Part shown: positions 28,551 to 36,496 of the stretch, one piece after another
Layout: every line of letters begins with the position of its first letter
Position numbering within the stretch: position 1 is the first letter of the stretch
NCBI GenBank assembly: GCA_963662705.2
Contig: OY759767.1
Location: forward strand, 4,216,001 to 4,280,000
Length of the DNA stretch: 64,000 bases
DNA from: JAPPHA01 sp963662705
GTDB taxonomy: Bacteria; Pseudomonadota; Alphaproteobacteria; Rhodobacterales; Rhodobacteraceae
Direction: 5' to 3'
Made by a program: the position numbers and the translations under genes
Notes under the pieces: generated by a model
Databases searched by the model: none
The model's input: only the letters and a program-made list of their open reading frames with translations
Told to the model about the DNA's origin: nothing

Positions 28551-30903
28551 CGGGAACACTGAGCTGCCTTCGCAGGTCTTGTTTCCAGAAATCCGGATCG
28601 GTTTCGGCAGCACGTTCTGCAGCGGCGGCATCTTCCACCGACGTGCTGCCGAGAAGCAACAGGGCAGACGGTCCCAGCAGGAAGTCGACAATGCGTCGTC
28701 CTTCCGGTTTGACCACGTAATAATGCTGTTTTGGCCTCATCGCGGCGATGATTGAAATCATCTCTTCCGTGAGACCGAGACTGGCGTACTGGTCGCGACT
28801 TGTCCGGGTCCATGCTGCCGGATTGGGTAGAAAGATCTTGGTCGGGCAGTTCTCGACCAGGACCGGCGTGACGTCGCTCATCGTCGCATCCGCAACCGAC
28901 TGAGTTGCCATGACGACAGATGCATTCGCCTTCCGCAGTTCCTTGAGCCAACTCCTGATCCGGCCGGCGAACAATTCATGCTCAAGGAACGCCCAGGCCT
29001 CGTCCAGGATGATCAAGGTCGGGCGACCGTCGAGGCTCTTCTCGACCATGCGAAACAGGTAGTCCAGGGCCAGAACCGCGACGTCCGGACCTGCCGAAAA
29101 CAGGTCTTCCGTCTCGAAAACCGTCCAGTCGGAGACTTCGATTCCATCGTCGGTCCCGTCAAAAATACCCTCGCGGTTGCCGCCGGAAAAAGACTCGAGC
29201 GCCGAACGCACCTCGACTGATTGAACCAGTGCAAGCACGTCTGCGATCGAATGACCGGGCTGGAGTAGGCGAACCGTGTCACGGATTTCGCGCCGCATCG
29301 AATGGGTTGGCGTAGAGCCGGACTCTTTTACCAGGGCGGTAATCCAACCCTCGACATGGGACCGTCCGCACCGGAGAAGCCCGCCGATCGGCGAGAGTGC
29401 CATCCCGCCCTCACCGACCGGGATGAAAGTCCCTCCAACTGCTGCCGTCAGGTATCGAATGGATCGCCTTTTGTCGAAGATCACCACGCGGGCGTTGGGA
29501 TACTTGGTAAAATTCGCTGCGAAGAGCCCGAGAAGCACAGACTTCCCTGCTCCTGTCGGTCCAAACACCAGTGTATGTCCGACTCCGGATGAATGGAGAT
29601 TGAAGAAATAAGGCTCGCCCGAAACTGCACGCCCTACGACCAGAGGCGGTGCGTTTTTGGGAAACTCCCGACAGTTTATGGTCTTGTCGCCCTGCCAGAT
29701 GGTGGAAAGTGGAACCAGATCCGCAAAATTCAGACTCGAAAGGATCGGGCGTCGCGGATTGTTCCTCGGGTGACCGGGCAAGTGACCAACAAAGGCCTCG
29801 AGTGCGTTGCAGGTTTCGACACGCGCTTCGAATCCCCTTTCTAGCAACACCTCTGCCACGTTCCGAGCCGCTGAAAAGACACCTTCTCTTGTTCCTCCAA
29901 TCTCGCCAAACAAGACGATAACGCCGTTGAACACTCCAAACGCCAGTTCACCCGAACCGGCCTCCGCAATGGCTGCCTCGGTGTCCACCTCCATTGACGC
30001 GGCAAAGGAATCAACGGGAGCGTTTTCGACGGCAAATGCCTGGGCAGTGAGCGATTGCTTCCCCTGGGACCAGAATCGCCTTCTGCGGTGCAGTTCCGTT
30101 CGGCTCCGATTCCTTCCGAGACAGATGAAGCGGGACGACCATTGAAATTCGAACTCGAAACCCTGAATAATCTCCAGTGCGCCTGGCTCGGTGTACGGAG
30201 GATATCCATCGATTGCGATCACGGCTGTCCACCTGTCGTTTATCCGAATGATGTCGTGGATGGACTCCTGTACGAAAGACGGGGCGATCATGACATCGAG
30301 GTAAGGGCAACCGATGCCGGCCGGTTGCCGTGGCAACCTGACCGCACCGTTGACACAGGAAGAAAGGTGACTGACCAGCTCGTCAACGAGCCCGACATGC
30401 CCGCTTGCAAGTTCCATTTGCCGGTTTCGCAAACGTCGAAGGTCATAGACGCCGGAAAACCTTGTCTCGACTGATGTGCACTGGGCTTCGAAGACCTCGA
30501 TCTGCGAAGCGATTGCTGCCTTGCGATCAAGGTTGGATGACTGGAACGTCAGGTGAATGACGTTCGAAAACAGGGAGCCACCGGTTGCGAGAATACTCAT
30601 CCGCTCCATCTGAAGGACTTTGAGGGCGTCAGGAGCAAATTCGTCTTCGTGGCCGAAATCTCCCTTTACCGGAAGGCGTCGAAAATCGACCCAGAACGTG
30701 GACCCATCGCCAAAGCCCGTGAGCGCCTGGCTTAATTTCCTCGTTTGGTGAGTCCTTTCGTCCAGTGAGACGCTCTCGTTATCCCGCCCCCTCACTTCCC
30801 AGGCTGCGAGCATGGAGCCGTCCTTGCAAACGACAACACCCGGTGCGACGGCGGCGCCCCAGTTGAGGAGGTCCGAAAAGGTCTTTCGCGGACGCATCAG
30901 CAT
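28543..30903 (-). CDS. trbE: TrbE/VirB4 secretion ATPase
   Basis: A 786-residue ATPase. The N-terminal CagE/TrbE domain (residues about 1-400) is followed by Walker A GPTGAGKS at 448-455, Walker B LIILDEAW at 630-637 and the ATQSVAD motif near 655. The length is usual for TrbE (about 800). It powers pilus biogenesis and substrate transfer at the inner membrane. It stops inside the trbJ-like start and begins two bases after the secretin stop. All motifs are intact. Confidence 0.95.
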   Translation of the reverse strand: MLMRPRKTFSDLLNWGAAVAPGVVVCKDGSMLAAWEVRGRDNESVSLDERTHQTRKLSQALTGFGDGSTFWVDFRRLPVKGDFGHEDEFAPDALKVLQMERMSILATGGSLFSNVIHLTFQSSNLDRKAAIASQIEVFEAQCTSVETRFSGVYDLRRLRNRQMELASGHVGLVDELVSHLSSCVNGAVRLPRQPAGIGCPYLDVMIAPSFVQESIHDIIRINDRWTAVIAIDGYPPYTEPGALEIIQGFEFEFQWSSRFICLGRNRSRTELHRRRRFWSQGKQSLTAQAFAVENAPVDSFAASMEVDTEAAIAEAGSGELAFGVFNGVIVLFGEIGGTREGVFSAARNVAEVLLERGFEARVETCNALEAFVGHLPGHPRNNPRRPILSSLNFADLVPLSTIWQGDKTINCREFPKNAPPLVVGRAVSGEPYFFNLHSSGVGHTLVFGPTGAGKSVLLGLFAANFTKYPNARVVIFDKRRSIRYLTAAVGGTFIPVGEGGMALSPIGGLLRCGRSHVEGWITALVKESGSTPTHSMRREIRDTVRLLQPGHSIADVLALVQSVEVRSALESFSGGNREGIFDGTDDGIEVSDWTVFETEDLFSAGPDVAVLALDYLFRMVEKSLDGRPTLIILDEAWAFLEHELFAGRIRSWLKELRKANASVVMATQSVADATMSDVTPVLVENCPTKIFLPNPAAWTRTSRDQYASLGLTEEMISIIAAMRPKQHYYVVKPEGRRIVDFLLGPSALLLLGSTSVEDAAAAERAAETDPDFWKQDLRRQLSVPDA

Positions 30904-30905
30904 GT

Positions 30906-32423
30906 TCAGCTGCCAATCAGGGTGGGGCGCACGAGAATGATCATTGACGTCCGGATCAATTCGGCCTTTGCCGACCCGCCGAGGCCGAGAAACCCTGCAA
31001 CGCCTGCACCGCGCTGGCCTTTCCGCACCGTTTCCTGTTCGTAGCCCCCGATGATCAATGTCTCCCCTGGCGTCAGGACGACGGTGTATTCAACTGCTCG
31101 ATGGTCGGTTTTCGGCAATTGAATTGAGCCGAATTTGTCGAGGCTGTTGAGACTGGCCTGTACGATCCAGAGGCTGAGCTGAATCCTGTCATTGTTGATG
31201 AGACAAGGCAGCGCAAATATTGACAGCCCAGTATCGATGCTATCGACCTTGAGCGAATGCGTTACCTCGCCTTCAGAGTCCGTCCTGCTCGACGATTCGC
31301 GCACATAGTTCTGTGTCGAAAGTAGGGAAACGGGAGCAATAACGCCGCTCTGACCAACGGTATTGGTCAGGCGATAGTCGACGACGTCCTTTTCAGAGGC
31401 CAGAGCCGAAAAATCCAAAGTCGAGCCACTGAAGTTGCCGTCGACGATCGCGATTTTACCAGAGATCCTGGCGCTACTATTGCTACCGTCGATTTGAGCG
31501 GGCTGACCCAGTGACGCCTGGTAGTCGTCGAACAAACCCTGAAGAAATGCACCAAAACCAACTTCGCTATTCCGGTCGGCGTCAACAAAATACGTGGCGA
31601 TCTCCAGACCTATTCTCTTCAGGTACACATCGGAAAACTGGTCGATGATTTCGCCAGCCGTTTGCTGGACACTTGGCGGCCCGAACACGGTGATCTTTCC
31701 GGTGTTGGGAGAAAGCGTCACGGACGCAGGAGGTGGGACGACCTGTTTCAAGGCGTCAGTGATTTCAGCCCAGGGATCGACCTTTACCGACTTGCCGGAA
31801 CTGATGCTGGACGTTCCGGTTCTGACCCCGGTCACCTCGGCGCCGAGCGTCCCGGACGTTGGCGGCAGAGGGACATCGTAGGCAACGTTGACCATGCGGT
31901 CAAAACGAATTGACGATCCGTCGAACGACCACGAGAGATCGAATCGCGAGCCGACCCTGTCCAACAGGCTGGACAGTTGTCCGCGATGGTCGACAAGCAA
32001 TGTCCCGGAGACAGGAACTTCGATGACACCGGTTTGTGTCGGGTAGGTTGTCCTCAGGGCTACATCCAGCCCGGTCGCGCCCGTGATAATGGTCCGAATA
32101 GTGTCGATATCGACGGGCGCCTTGGACATGATCTCGACACCGAGGTCCTGTTGGAACTCATCTGGCAAAGGCGTTCCACGGTTCTGTCTATTCGCCCTGT
32201 CGTCGTCGTTCAACGATCCCCGGTTTCCGTAAAACGGTTGATTGATGTTGACGACTCCACCCCGTTGCTGCGAAGCAAGCAGACTGCGGTGCCGGGCGGC
32301 CTCGGATGCCAGGCTGTCAGCGCGTTGGTCAGCAATCTGGAAAGTCTCACAGCCGGCCATGCCGACGAGCAGACCGGCGACGGTCAGGAATCTCATCGCC
32401 TTTGCGGAAATGGATCTGGTCAT
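30906..32423 (-). CDS. PilN-like type IVb pilus secretin lipoprotein
   Basis: A 505-residue outer-membrane protein. A lipobox (VGMAGC, cysteine at about residue 21) follows a signal peptide. The N-domains include QDLGVEIMSKAPVDIDTIRTI and a second ring-building fold (KITVFGPPSVQQTAGEI). The C-terminal secretin core shows LTNTVGQSGVIAPVSLL, TGLSIFALP and VVLTPGETLIIGGYEQE. This matches the PilN/BfpB lipoprotein secretins of thin pili, not any VirB protein. The ATG at 32423 overlaps the TcpQ-like stop by four bases. Finding a secretin inside a Trb operon is unusual. Confidence 0.88.
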   Translation of the reverse strand: MTRSISAKAMRFLTVAGLLVGMAGCETFQIADQRADSLASEAARHRSLLASQQRGGVVNINQPFYGNRGSLNDDDRANRQNRGTPLPDEFQQDLGVEIMSKAPVDIDTIRTIITGATGLDVALRTTYPTQTGVIEVPVSGTLLVDHRGQLSSLLDRVGSRFDLSWSFDGSSIRFDRMVNVAYDVPLPPTSGTLGAEVTGVRTGTSSISSGKSVKVDPWAEITDALKQVVPPPASVTLSPNTGKITVFGPPSVQQTAGEIIDQFSDVYLKRIGLEIATYFVDADRNSEVGFGAFLQGLFDDYQASLGQPAQIDGSNSSARISGKIAIVDGNFSGSTLDFSALASEKDVVDYRLTNTVGQSGVIAPVSLLSTQNYVRESSSRTDSEGEVTHSLKVDSIDTGLSIFALPCLINNDRIQLSLWIVQASLNSLDKFGSIQLPKTDHRAVEYTVVLTPGETLIIGGYEQETVRKGQRGAGVAGFLGLGGSAKAELIRTSMIILVRPTLIGS

Positions 32424-33367
32424 CGTGCGGTTCCCACACGAATGACCTTGTTGGCGTAAACGACCAGGAGAGGGGCATGGGGGCCTGATCTGAAGCCCTT
32501 GGCGACTTCCTTTAACGCAACCTGGAAGGTGCCTTCGAACGAAAATTCTACGTCGAACTGCCAGTCGCCACGGTCTTCGATGACAACCTGGTATCCCGCC
32601 TTCCGTCCCCAACGTTCCAATACGTCGATCAGGAAGTCGCCTTGATTCGCACGCCAGACAGGCACCGTGGCCTGAGCAGGCGAAGTCCCTGGCGACGTTG
32701 CGGGCGCTTTGGCTGAAGACTCCTGGTTCTTCTTGCCAAAGAGCCACGAAAACAATCCTGCTTTCGACCCATTCCCGGAGTTTTTTTTGTCAGCCGGTTT
32801 GTCCGAATCCGGATTGTCGGTAGTTGGTATTCGACACGGTATCGTGAGAACGGTACCTGGTTTAAGGTGTCTGGGATTCGCGGCAGCGTCCGGGTTGGCG
32901 GCAGCTATCTCGGGAAATTTCGACGGTGAACCCAGGTAACGATCGGCAATTTTGCCAAGCGTGTCACCCCGGATGATTTTGTGACGAGCGCACTCGTTGC
33001 CTTTTTCTCCGTTTGCACGCGCCGATCGTCCGCCCACGTTTCCTTTCGATTGGCTCCGGTCGGCGCCGCCGCTCACACCCGGAAGATCTGCCTTGTTCGT
33101 GTTTTCGGTTAAATCCGATGACTTCGAATCGTCTTCCCGAGACGATGAAATCCTGAAAATTCCTTCTGGATCGATCCAATCAGGGCAACGGATCAGCGGG
33201 CCGAAGGATTCTGGGGCCGAAGGGCCCGCGTTGACGGATAGTACGAGTAACCCCGTTCCGAACCCGCATAGACTTCGCCGGCACGCTCGAGAAATCGTTT
33301 TTCCGCGAGACTTTTCAATGCGGTATTCGCGGCCGTGCGCGACAGATCCAGAACCCTCATGACGCAT
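32420..33367 (-). CDS. LysM and TcpQ-domain protein (PilL-like secretin partner)
   Basis: A 315-residue protein with a probable signal (CGFGTGLLVLSVNAGPSA). A LysM/FimV-like peptidoglycan-binding motif is at about residues 130-180 (HKIIRGDTLGKIADRYLG, then ANPRHLKPGTVLTIP). The C-terminal 85 residues are a TcpQ/PilL domain (WRANQGDFLIDVLERWGRKAGYQVVIE), which in type IVb pili stabilises the secretin. The 5' 175 bases overlap the gene at 33193-33510 in another frame, so the true start may be later than the ATG at 33367. It is immediately upstream of, and coupled to, the secretin gene. Confidence 0.82.
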   Translation of the reverse strand: MRHEGSGSVAHGREYRIEKSRGKTISRACRRSLCGFGTGLLVLSVNAGPSAPESFGPLIRCPDWIDPEGIFRISSSREDDSKSSDLTENTNKADLPGVSGGADRSQSKGNVGGRSARANGEKGNECARHKIIRGDTLGKIADRYLGSPSKFPEIAAANPDAAANPRHLKPGTVLTIPCRIPTTDNPDSDKPADKKNSGNGSKAGLFSWLFGKKNQESSAKAPATSPGTSPAQATVPVWRANQGDFLIDVLERWGRKAGYQVVIEDRGDWQFDVEFSFEGTFQVALKEVAKGFRSGPHAPLLVVYANKVIRVGTAR

Positions 33368-33510
33368 TCTATCTTTACGGGTGCATCGCTCTCGGCGGCC
33401 AACTCGGTAACCACCTGGTAAACCAGCGCCTGCGTGCGGAGCGCGCCAGAACGTTCACCCTTTCTCCTTCCCGCTACCAAGAACGACATTAACTCTTGCA
33501 TATTGTACAT
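33193..33510 (-). CDS. Small winged-helix DNA-binding protein, first gene of leftward operon
   Basis: A 105-residue protein from the ATG at 33510, twelve bases after GGAG. Residues about 20-90 (LRTQALVYQVVTELA, KIECVMRVLDLSRTAANTALKSLAEKRFLERAG) form a winged helix-turn-helix with recognition helix TAANTALKSLA. It sits at the head of the leftward operon, 49 bases from the divergent ATPase gene, so it is a natural candidate for regulator of both. It overlaps the next gene's assigned start. Confidence 0.65.
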   Translation of the reverse strand: MYNMQELMSFLVAGRRKGERSGALRTQALVYQVVTELAAESDAPVKIECVMRVLDLSRTAANTALKSLAEKRFLERAGEVYAGSERGYSYYPSTRALRPQNPSAR

Positions 33511-33559
33511 TTCGATGTCAATCTCCCGTAATCGATTTTTTTTACGAGAAGGTTTGCTG
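33511..33559. promoter_or_regulatory. 49-bp divergent control region of the secretion locus
   Basis: This short gap separates two divergent operons. It contains an imperfect inverted repeat (TCTC-cc-GTAA facing TTACGAGA) around an AT-rich centre with a T-run of eight. GGGAG serves the leftward gene and GAGAAGG the rightward gene. With so little room, promoters must overlap each other or the neighbouring coding sequences. Binding by the winged-helix protein is inferred. Confidence 0.45.
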
Positions 33560-34474
33560 ATGTCTGAGGTGACGACATTATCCCGTCCAGAGACGATTCC
33601 CGCAATGCTCCATCCTGTTAGCCGACTGCTCAACGATCCGGAAGTTATTGAAATATCGTTGAATCCTGATGGAAACCTGTTTGTCGAACGCTTTGGGTTA
33701 AACGCGACCATAGAACGGGAATGTGGTTCAGGAGAGGCAGAATCCCTGATTCGCTGGTGCGCGACGAAACAGGATCGAATCATCGAGAAAACTTCGCCTA
33801 TAGTATCAGGAGTGATTCCGGGATTCGTTCACCGAATCGAGGCATTGCTTCCTCCGGTGGTCACTGCACCCGTCTTTTCGATCCGGCGTCACAACGAATC
33901 TCCGATCGGCCTCGAGATGTTCGATTGGGGAACGGACGATCCGGTCGAAACCTCCAGAATGACGGGGATGATCAGGTGCGTCATCAGTGGGCGAAAGAAC
34001 ATGGTGATTTGCGGAGCTACAGGATCAGGAAAGACGTCCTTCGCGAATGCGTGCCTTAATGTCATGGCTGAGATTTGCTCTCGGGAAAGAGTCATCGTCA
34101 TCGAGGACACACCGGAACTCCGGCCGGGACTGGCCAACACGGTTTCGCTTAGAACGTCCGATACGGTCGACCAGCAAAGACTGTTGGTTTCAACGCTTCG
34201 ACTGGCTCCCGATCGTATCATCGTTGGCGAATGCCGGGACGGAGCGGCGGCACTGACGATGCTTCGAGCCTGGAACACGGGCCATCGCGGTGGAATGACA
34301 ACGCTTCACGCTAACAGTGCCGGAGAAGTCGTCTCTCGTCTCGATATGCTGTGTTCCGAAGTGGCCACGACGAGCCAGAAGAGACTGATCCGTTCGACCA
34401 TCGACATTGTTGTTTTCCTTGAACGGGGAGCCGGACGCCCGGTTGTCCGCGAAATCCTGGAGGTCAAATCATGA
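33560..34474 (+). CDS. trbB: TrbB/VirB11 secretion ATPase
   Basis: A 304-residue hexameric ATPase. The N-terminal domain holds LNDPEVIEISLNPDGNLFVE; Walker A GATGSGKT is at residues 152-159; Asp box VIVIEDTPEL, Walker B IIVGECRDGAA and His box GMTTLHANSA follow. It drives pilus assembly and substrate translocation. I used the ATG at 33560, which has GAGAAGG upstream. It is first in the rightward operon and overlaps the pilin gene by four bases. Confidence 0.94.
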   Translation: MSEVTTLSRPETIPAMLHPVSRLLNDPEVIEISLNPDGNLFVERFGLNATIERECGSGEAESLIRWCATKQDRIIEKTSPIVSGVIPGFVHRIEALLPPVVTAPVFSIRRHNESPIGLEMFDWGTDDPVETSRMTGMIRCVISGRKNMVICGATGSGKTSFANACLNVMAEICSRERVIVIEDTPELRPGLANTVSLRTSDTVDQQRLLVSTLRLAPDRIIVGECRDGAAALTMLRAWNTGHRGGMTTLHANSAGEVVSRLDMLCSEVATTSQKRLIRSTIDIVVFLERGAGRPVVREILEVKS

Positions 34475-34863
34475 AATCGCAAATTCGTCCTCGAAATGTC
34501 GCAGTACGGCATCGCTTGCTCCTGCTCTTTGTTGCGACAAGTACCGCAATCTTTGGAATGATGCGGCCTGCCGCTGCCGCGGGTGTCACGATGCCGTGGG
34601 ATGGTCCACTCGACCGGATCGTTGACAATCTGACCGGGCCATTCGCGCTTGCGGTGGGTGTTCTGGGCCTCGTCGTTCTGGCCGTGCGGATTTTGTTCGG
34701 CGAACAATTCGGCCAGTTCGCCCGTTCTATCATCAACGTCATAATTGCCGTCGCCATGATTACGGGAGGTGCGGGACTTCTTCGCGCCCTCATTCCGAAC
34801 GCCAGTGGCGCTTCCTATGTGATTGACGCCACGTCTGTTCCGCCCGCCGATTCAGACTCGTGA
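34471..34863 (+). CDS. trbC: TrbC/VirB2 pilin precursor
   Basis: A 130-residue prepilin with a long signal peptide (LLLLFVATSTAIFGMMRPAAAA) and two hydrophobic helices (PFALAVGVLGLVVLAVRILFG and IINVIIAVAMITGGAGLLRAL), separated by a short basic/polar loop, as in conjugative pilins. The mature subunit would be about 90 residues. It is located between the VirB11 and VirB9 homologues. Confidence 0.9.
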   Translation: MKSQIRPRNVAVRHRLLLLFVATSTAIFGMMRPAAAAGVTMPWDGPLDRIVDNLTGPFALAVGVLGLVVLAVRILFGEQFGQFARSIINVIIAVAMITGGAGLLRALIPNASGASYVIDATSVPPADSDS

Positions 34864-34870
34864 CAGAATT

Positions 34871-35740
34871 ATGAGGGTAGTCAGCCTCCTTTCCCTTGTC
34901 GCGGCTTTAAATAACATCGCGTGGAGCATTCATGCCAATCCGGCAGTAATTCCATCGGTTTCTTCCCAGACCCAGGTCCAGGAAGCATGGCGGACTCAGC
35001 CCGCGACTGCAGTTCTCGGAGAAGCAGGTCGCGTCGTTATGACCTATGGTGAATCGCCCGCCGCCCTCGTCTGCGCGCCGCTCCATATATGTGCGATCGA
35101 ATTCGGTCCAGGCGAAGAATTCCACGATACTCCATCGATTTCGGACCCTGTTCGCTGGCATCTGGAGGTTCGCGAGGGATACTCTTCCGGTTCGCGGCGG
35201 CAGTACCTGATCCTCAAACCGACAAAGGGCGCGGTCAGCGCCATCCTGACGGCATTTACCGACAAGAGGTTTTATTCCATTCAACTGGTCCCGGACCCGG
35301 AGAACTATACACCCGTATTGTCATTCCGGTACCCGGACGAAGAACTCGAAGCTGTACGTGCCAAAATCGAGGCGCAGCGAAACAGGGCCAGGGAATCGAA
35401 AGCGATTGCGGCCGCCGCAAGAAAGGCGGTCATCGAGAGAACCGGTATCGAAACCAGCAAGGGACTTGTCGCGGCTGGCGACTTGAATTTTGGATATTTG
35501 ATCGCAGGTAAAGCCGGGTTTGCCCCCCAACGCATTTATGACGATGGCAGGCAGACCTACATCGAGTTGCCAAGATCCTGGGACGGAGAGTTACCGGTTT
35601 TTCATGCCGGATCGGACGGATCCGACCGTGTCGTCAATTACAGGGTCGACGGTCGAAGATACGAAATCGACGGCGTGTTCGACGAGGCAACCCTCAGGCT
35701 AGGCAAGAGATCCATCAGGATCAAACGGGATCCGGAATAA
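34871..35740 (+). CDS. trbG: TrbG/VirB9 outer-membrane core protein
   Basis: A 289-residue secreted protein: signal peptide at 1-22, an N-terminal beta domain (VVMTYGESPAALVCAPLHICAIEF is the family's strand pair), a helical linker (YPDEELEAVRAKIEAQRNRARESKA) and a C-terminal VirB7-binding domain (FGYLIAGKAGFAPQRIYDDGRQTYIEL). It forms the outer ring with the VirB10 and lipoprotein subunits. The start at 34871 removes a 16-codon extension that lies within the pilin gene. It overlaps the next start by one base (TAATG). Confidence 0.92.
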   Translation: MRVVSLLSLVAALNNIAWSIHANPAVIPSVSSQTQVQEAWRTQPATAVLGEAGRVVMTYGESPAALVCAPLHICAIEFGPGEEFHDTPSISDPVRWHLEVREGYSSGSRRQYLILKPTKGAVSAILTAFTDKRFYSIQLVPDPENYTPVLSFRYPDEELEAVRAKIEAQRNRARESKAIAAAARKAVIERTGIETSKGLVAAGDLNFGYLIAGKAGFAPQRIYDDGRQTYIELPRSWDGELPVFHAGSDGSDRVVNYRVDGRRYEIDGVFDEATLRLGKRSIRIKRDPE

Positions 35741-36222
35741 TGGGCAGGCTGGAGATTCGTGCAGCGATTCTGATATCGCTGCTTGCACTCGCAGGATGTA
35801 CGTCACCCTTTCCGGGCTTTCGATCGGGGGGCACTGTATCGCTCGATGACGCACACGCCTGCGCAGTCGGACATGACCTCGCACGCAAGATTGCCGAAAA
35901 CGTCTCTGTCAGGGGAAACGTATTCGTTTCGCCCAGGCGCAGGACTCCCTGTGAGCGTTACGCGTTGCACTATTTGCGGCGGGCAGGATTTGCGATCGAT
36001 GAAGGTGGTCGGTCGCCGACATTTGGAATCGAGCTGGACTATGTAAGCGAGTCCGAGTTTCAGGCGACCGCGTCGATCGGGCGGACACTTCGTATTTCAC
36101 GTGTCTATGTTCCGGGAGACGGGGGCGTTTACCCGGTGAGCCCGGTATCCATCATGCGCCTGTCCGGACGGACGGTCTGGCGGGCACCGGCCGAGTTGAG
36201 TCGACATGAACCCGGTTCATAA
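35740..36222 (+). CDS. trbH: TrbH-like lipoprotein
   Basis: A 160-residue lipoprotein with lipobox LAGC at about residues 18-21 (ILISLLALAGC). Position after trbG and size match TrbH, the VirB7-like partner that anchors VirB9 in the outer membrane. Sequence similarity alone is weak, so the name rests mainly on synteny. The ATG overlaps the trbG stop by one base, and the end overlaps the trbD-like gene by 17 bases. Confidence 0.7.
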   Translation: MGRLEIRAAILISLLALAGCTSPFPGFRSGGTVSLDDAHACAVGHDLARKIAENVSVRGNVFVSPRRRTPCERYALHYLRRAGFAIDEGGRSPTFGIELDYVSESEFQATASIGRTLRISRVYVPGDGGVYPVSPVSIMRLSGRTVWRAPAELSRHEPGS

Positions 36223-36496
36223 GTCCCTGGTCCGCCCGATACTCCTCGGTGGAATGGAACGTGTGCCACTGGTCATCGTGCTGTTTTTCGCCGGATTGTT
36301 TGTGTTGTTCCAGACACCGGCCGCAATCGCGTCGGGGTTATTGATCGCGGCGGTCGGAATCGTTGTTCTCCGACGCACGGCAGAGTGGGACCCCGAGTAT
36401 TTTCGCGTACTCCATCGCCGGCTGAAATTCGGTCGCTACTACGGACCAGTGCCACTCGATGCTAACGGGAAGGAGTATTCGTTCTGGCAACTGTAG
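36206..36496 (+). CDS. trbD: TrbD/VirB3-like inner-membrane protein
   Basis: A 96-residue protein with the VirB3 pattern: HKSLVRPILLGGMERVPLVIV at the start, two hydrophobic helices, then WDPEYFRVLHRRLKFGRYYGP. VirB3 proteins bind the VirB4 ATPase. In Ti-type operons trbD directly precedes trbE; here trbE is in the opposite operon, so the order has been rearranged. Confidence 0.85.
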   Translation: MNPVHKSLVRPILLGGMERVPLVIVLFFAGLFVLFQTPAAIASGLLIAAVGIVVLRRTAEWDPEYFRVLHRRLKFGRYYGPVPLDANGKEYSFWQL

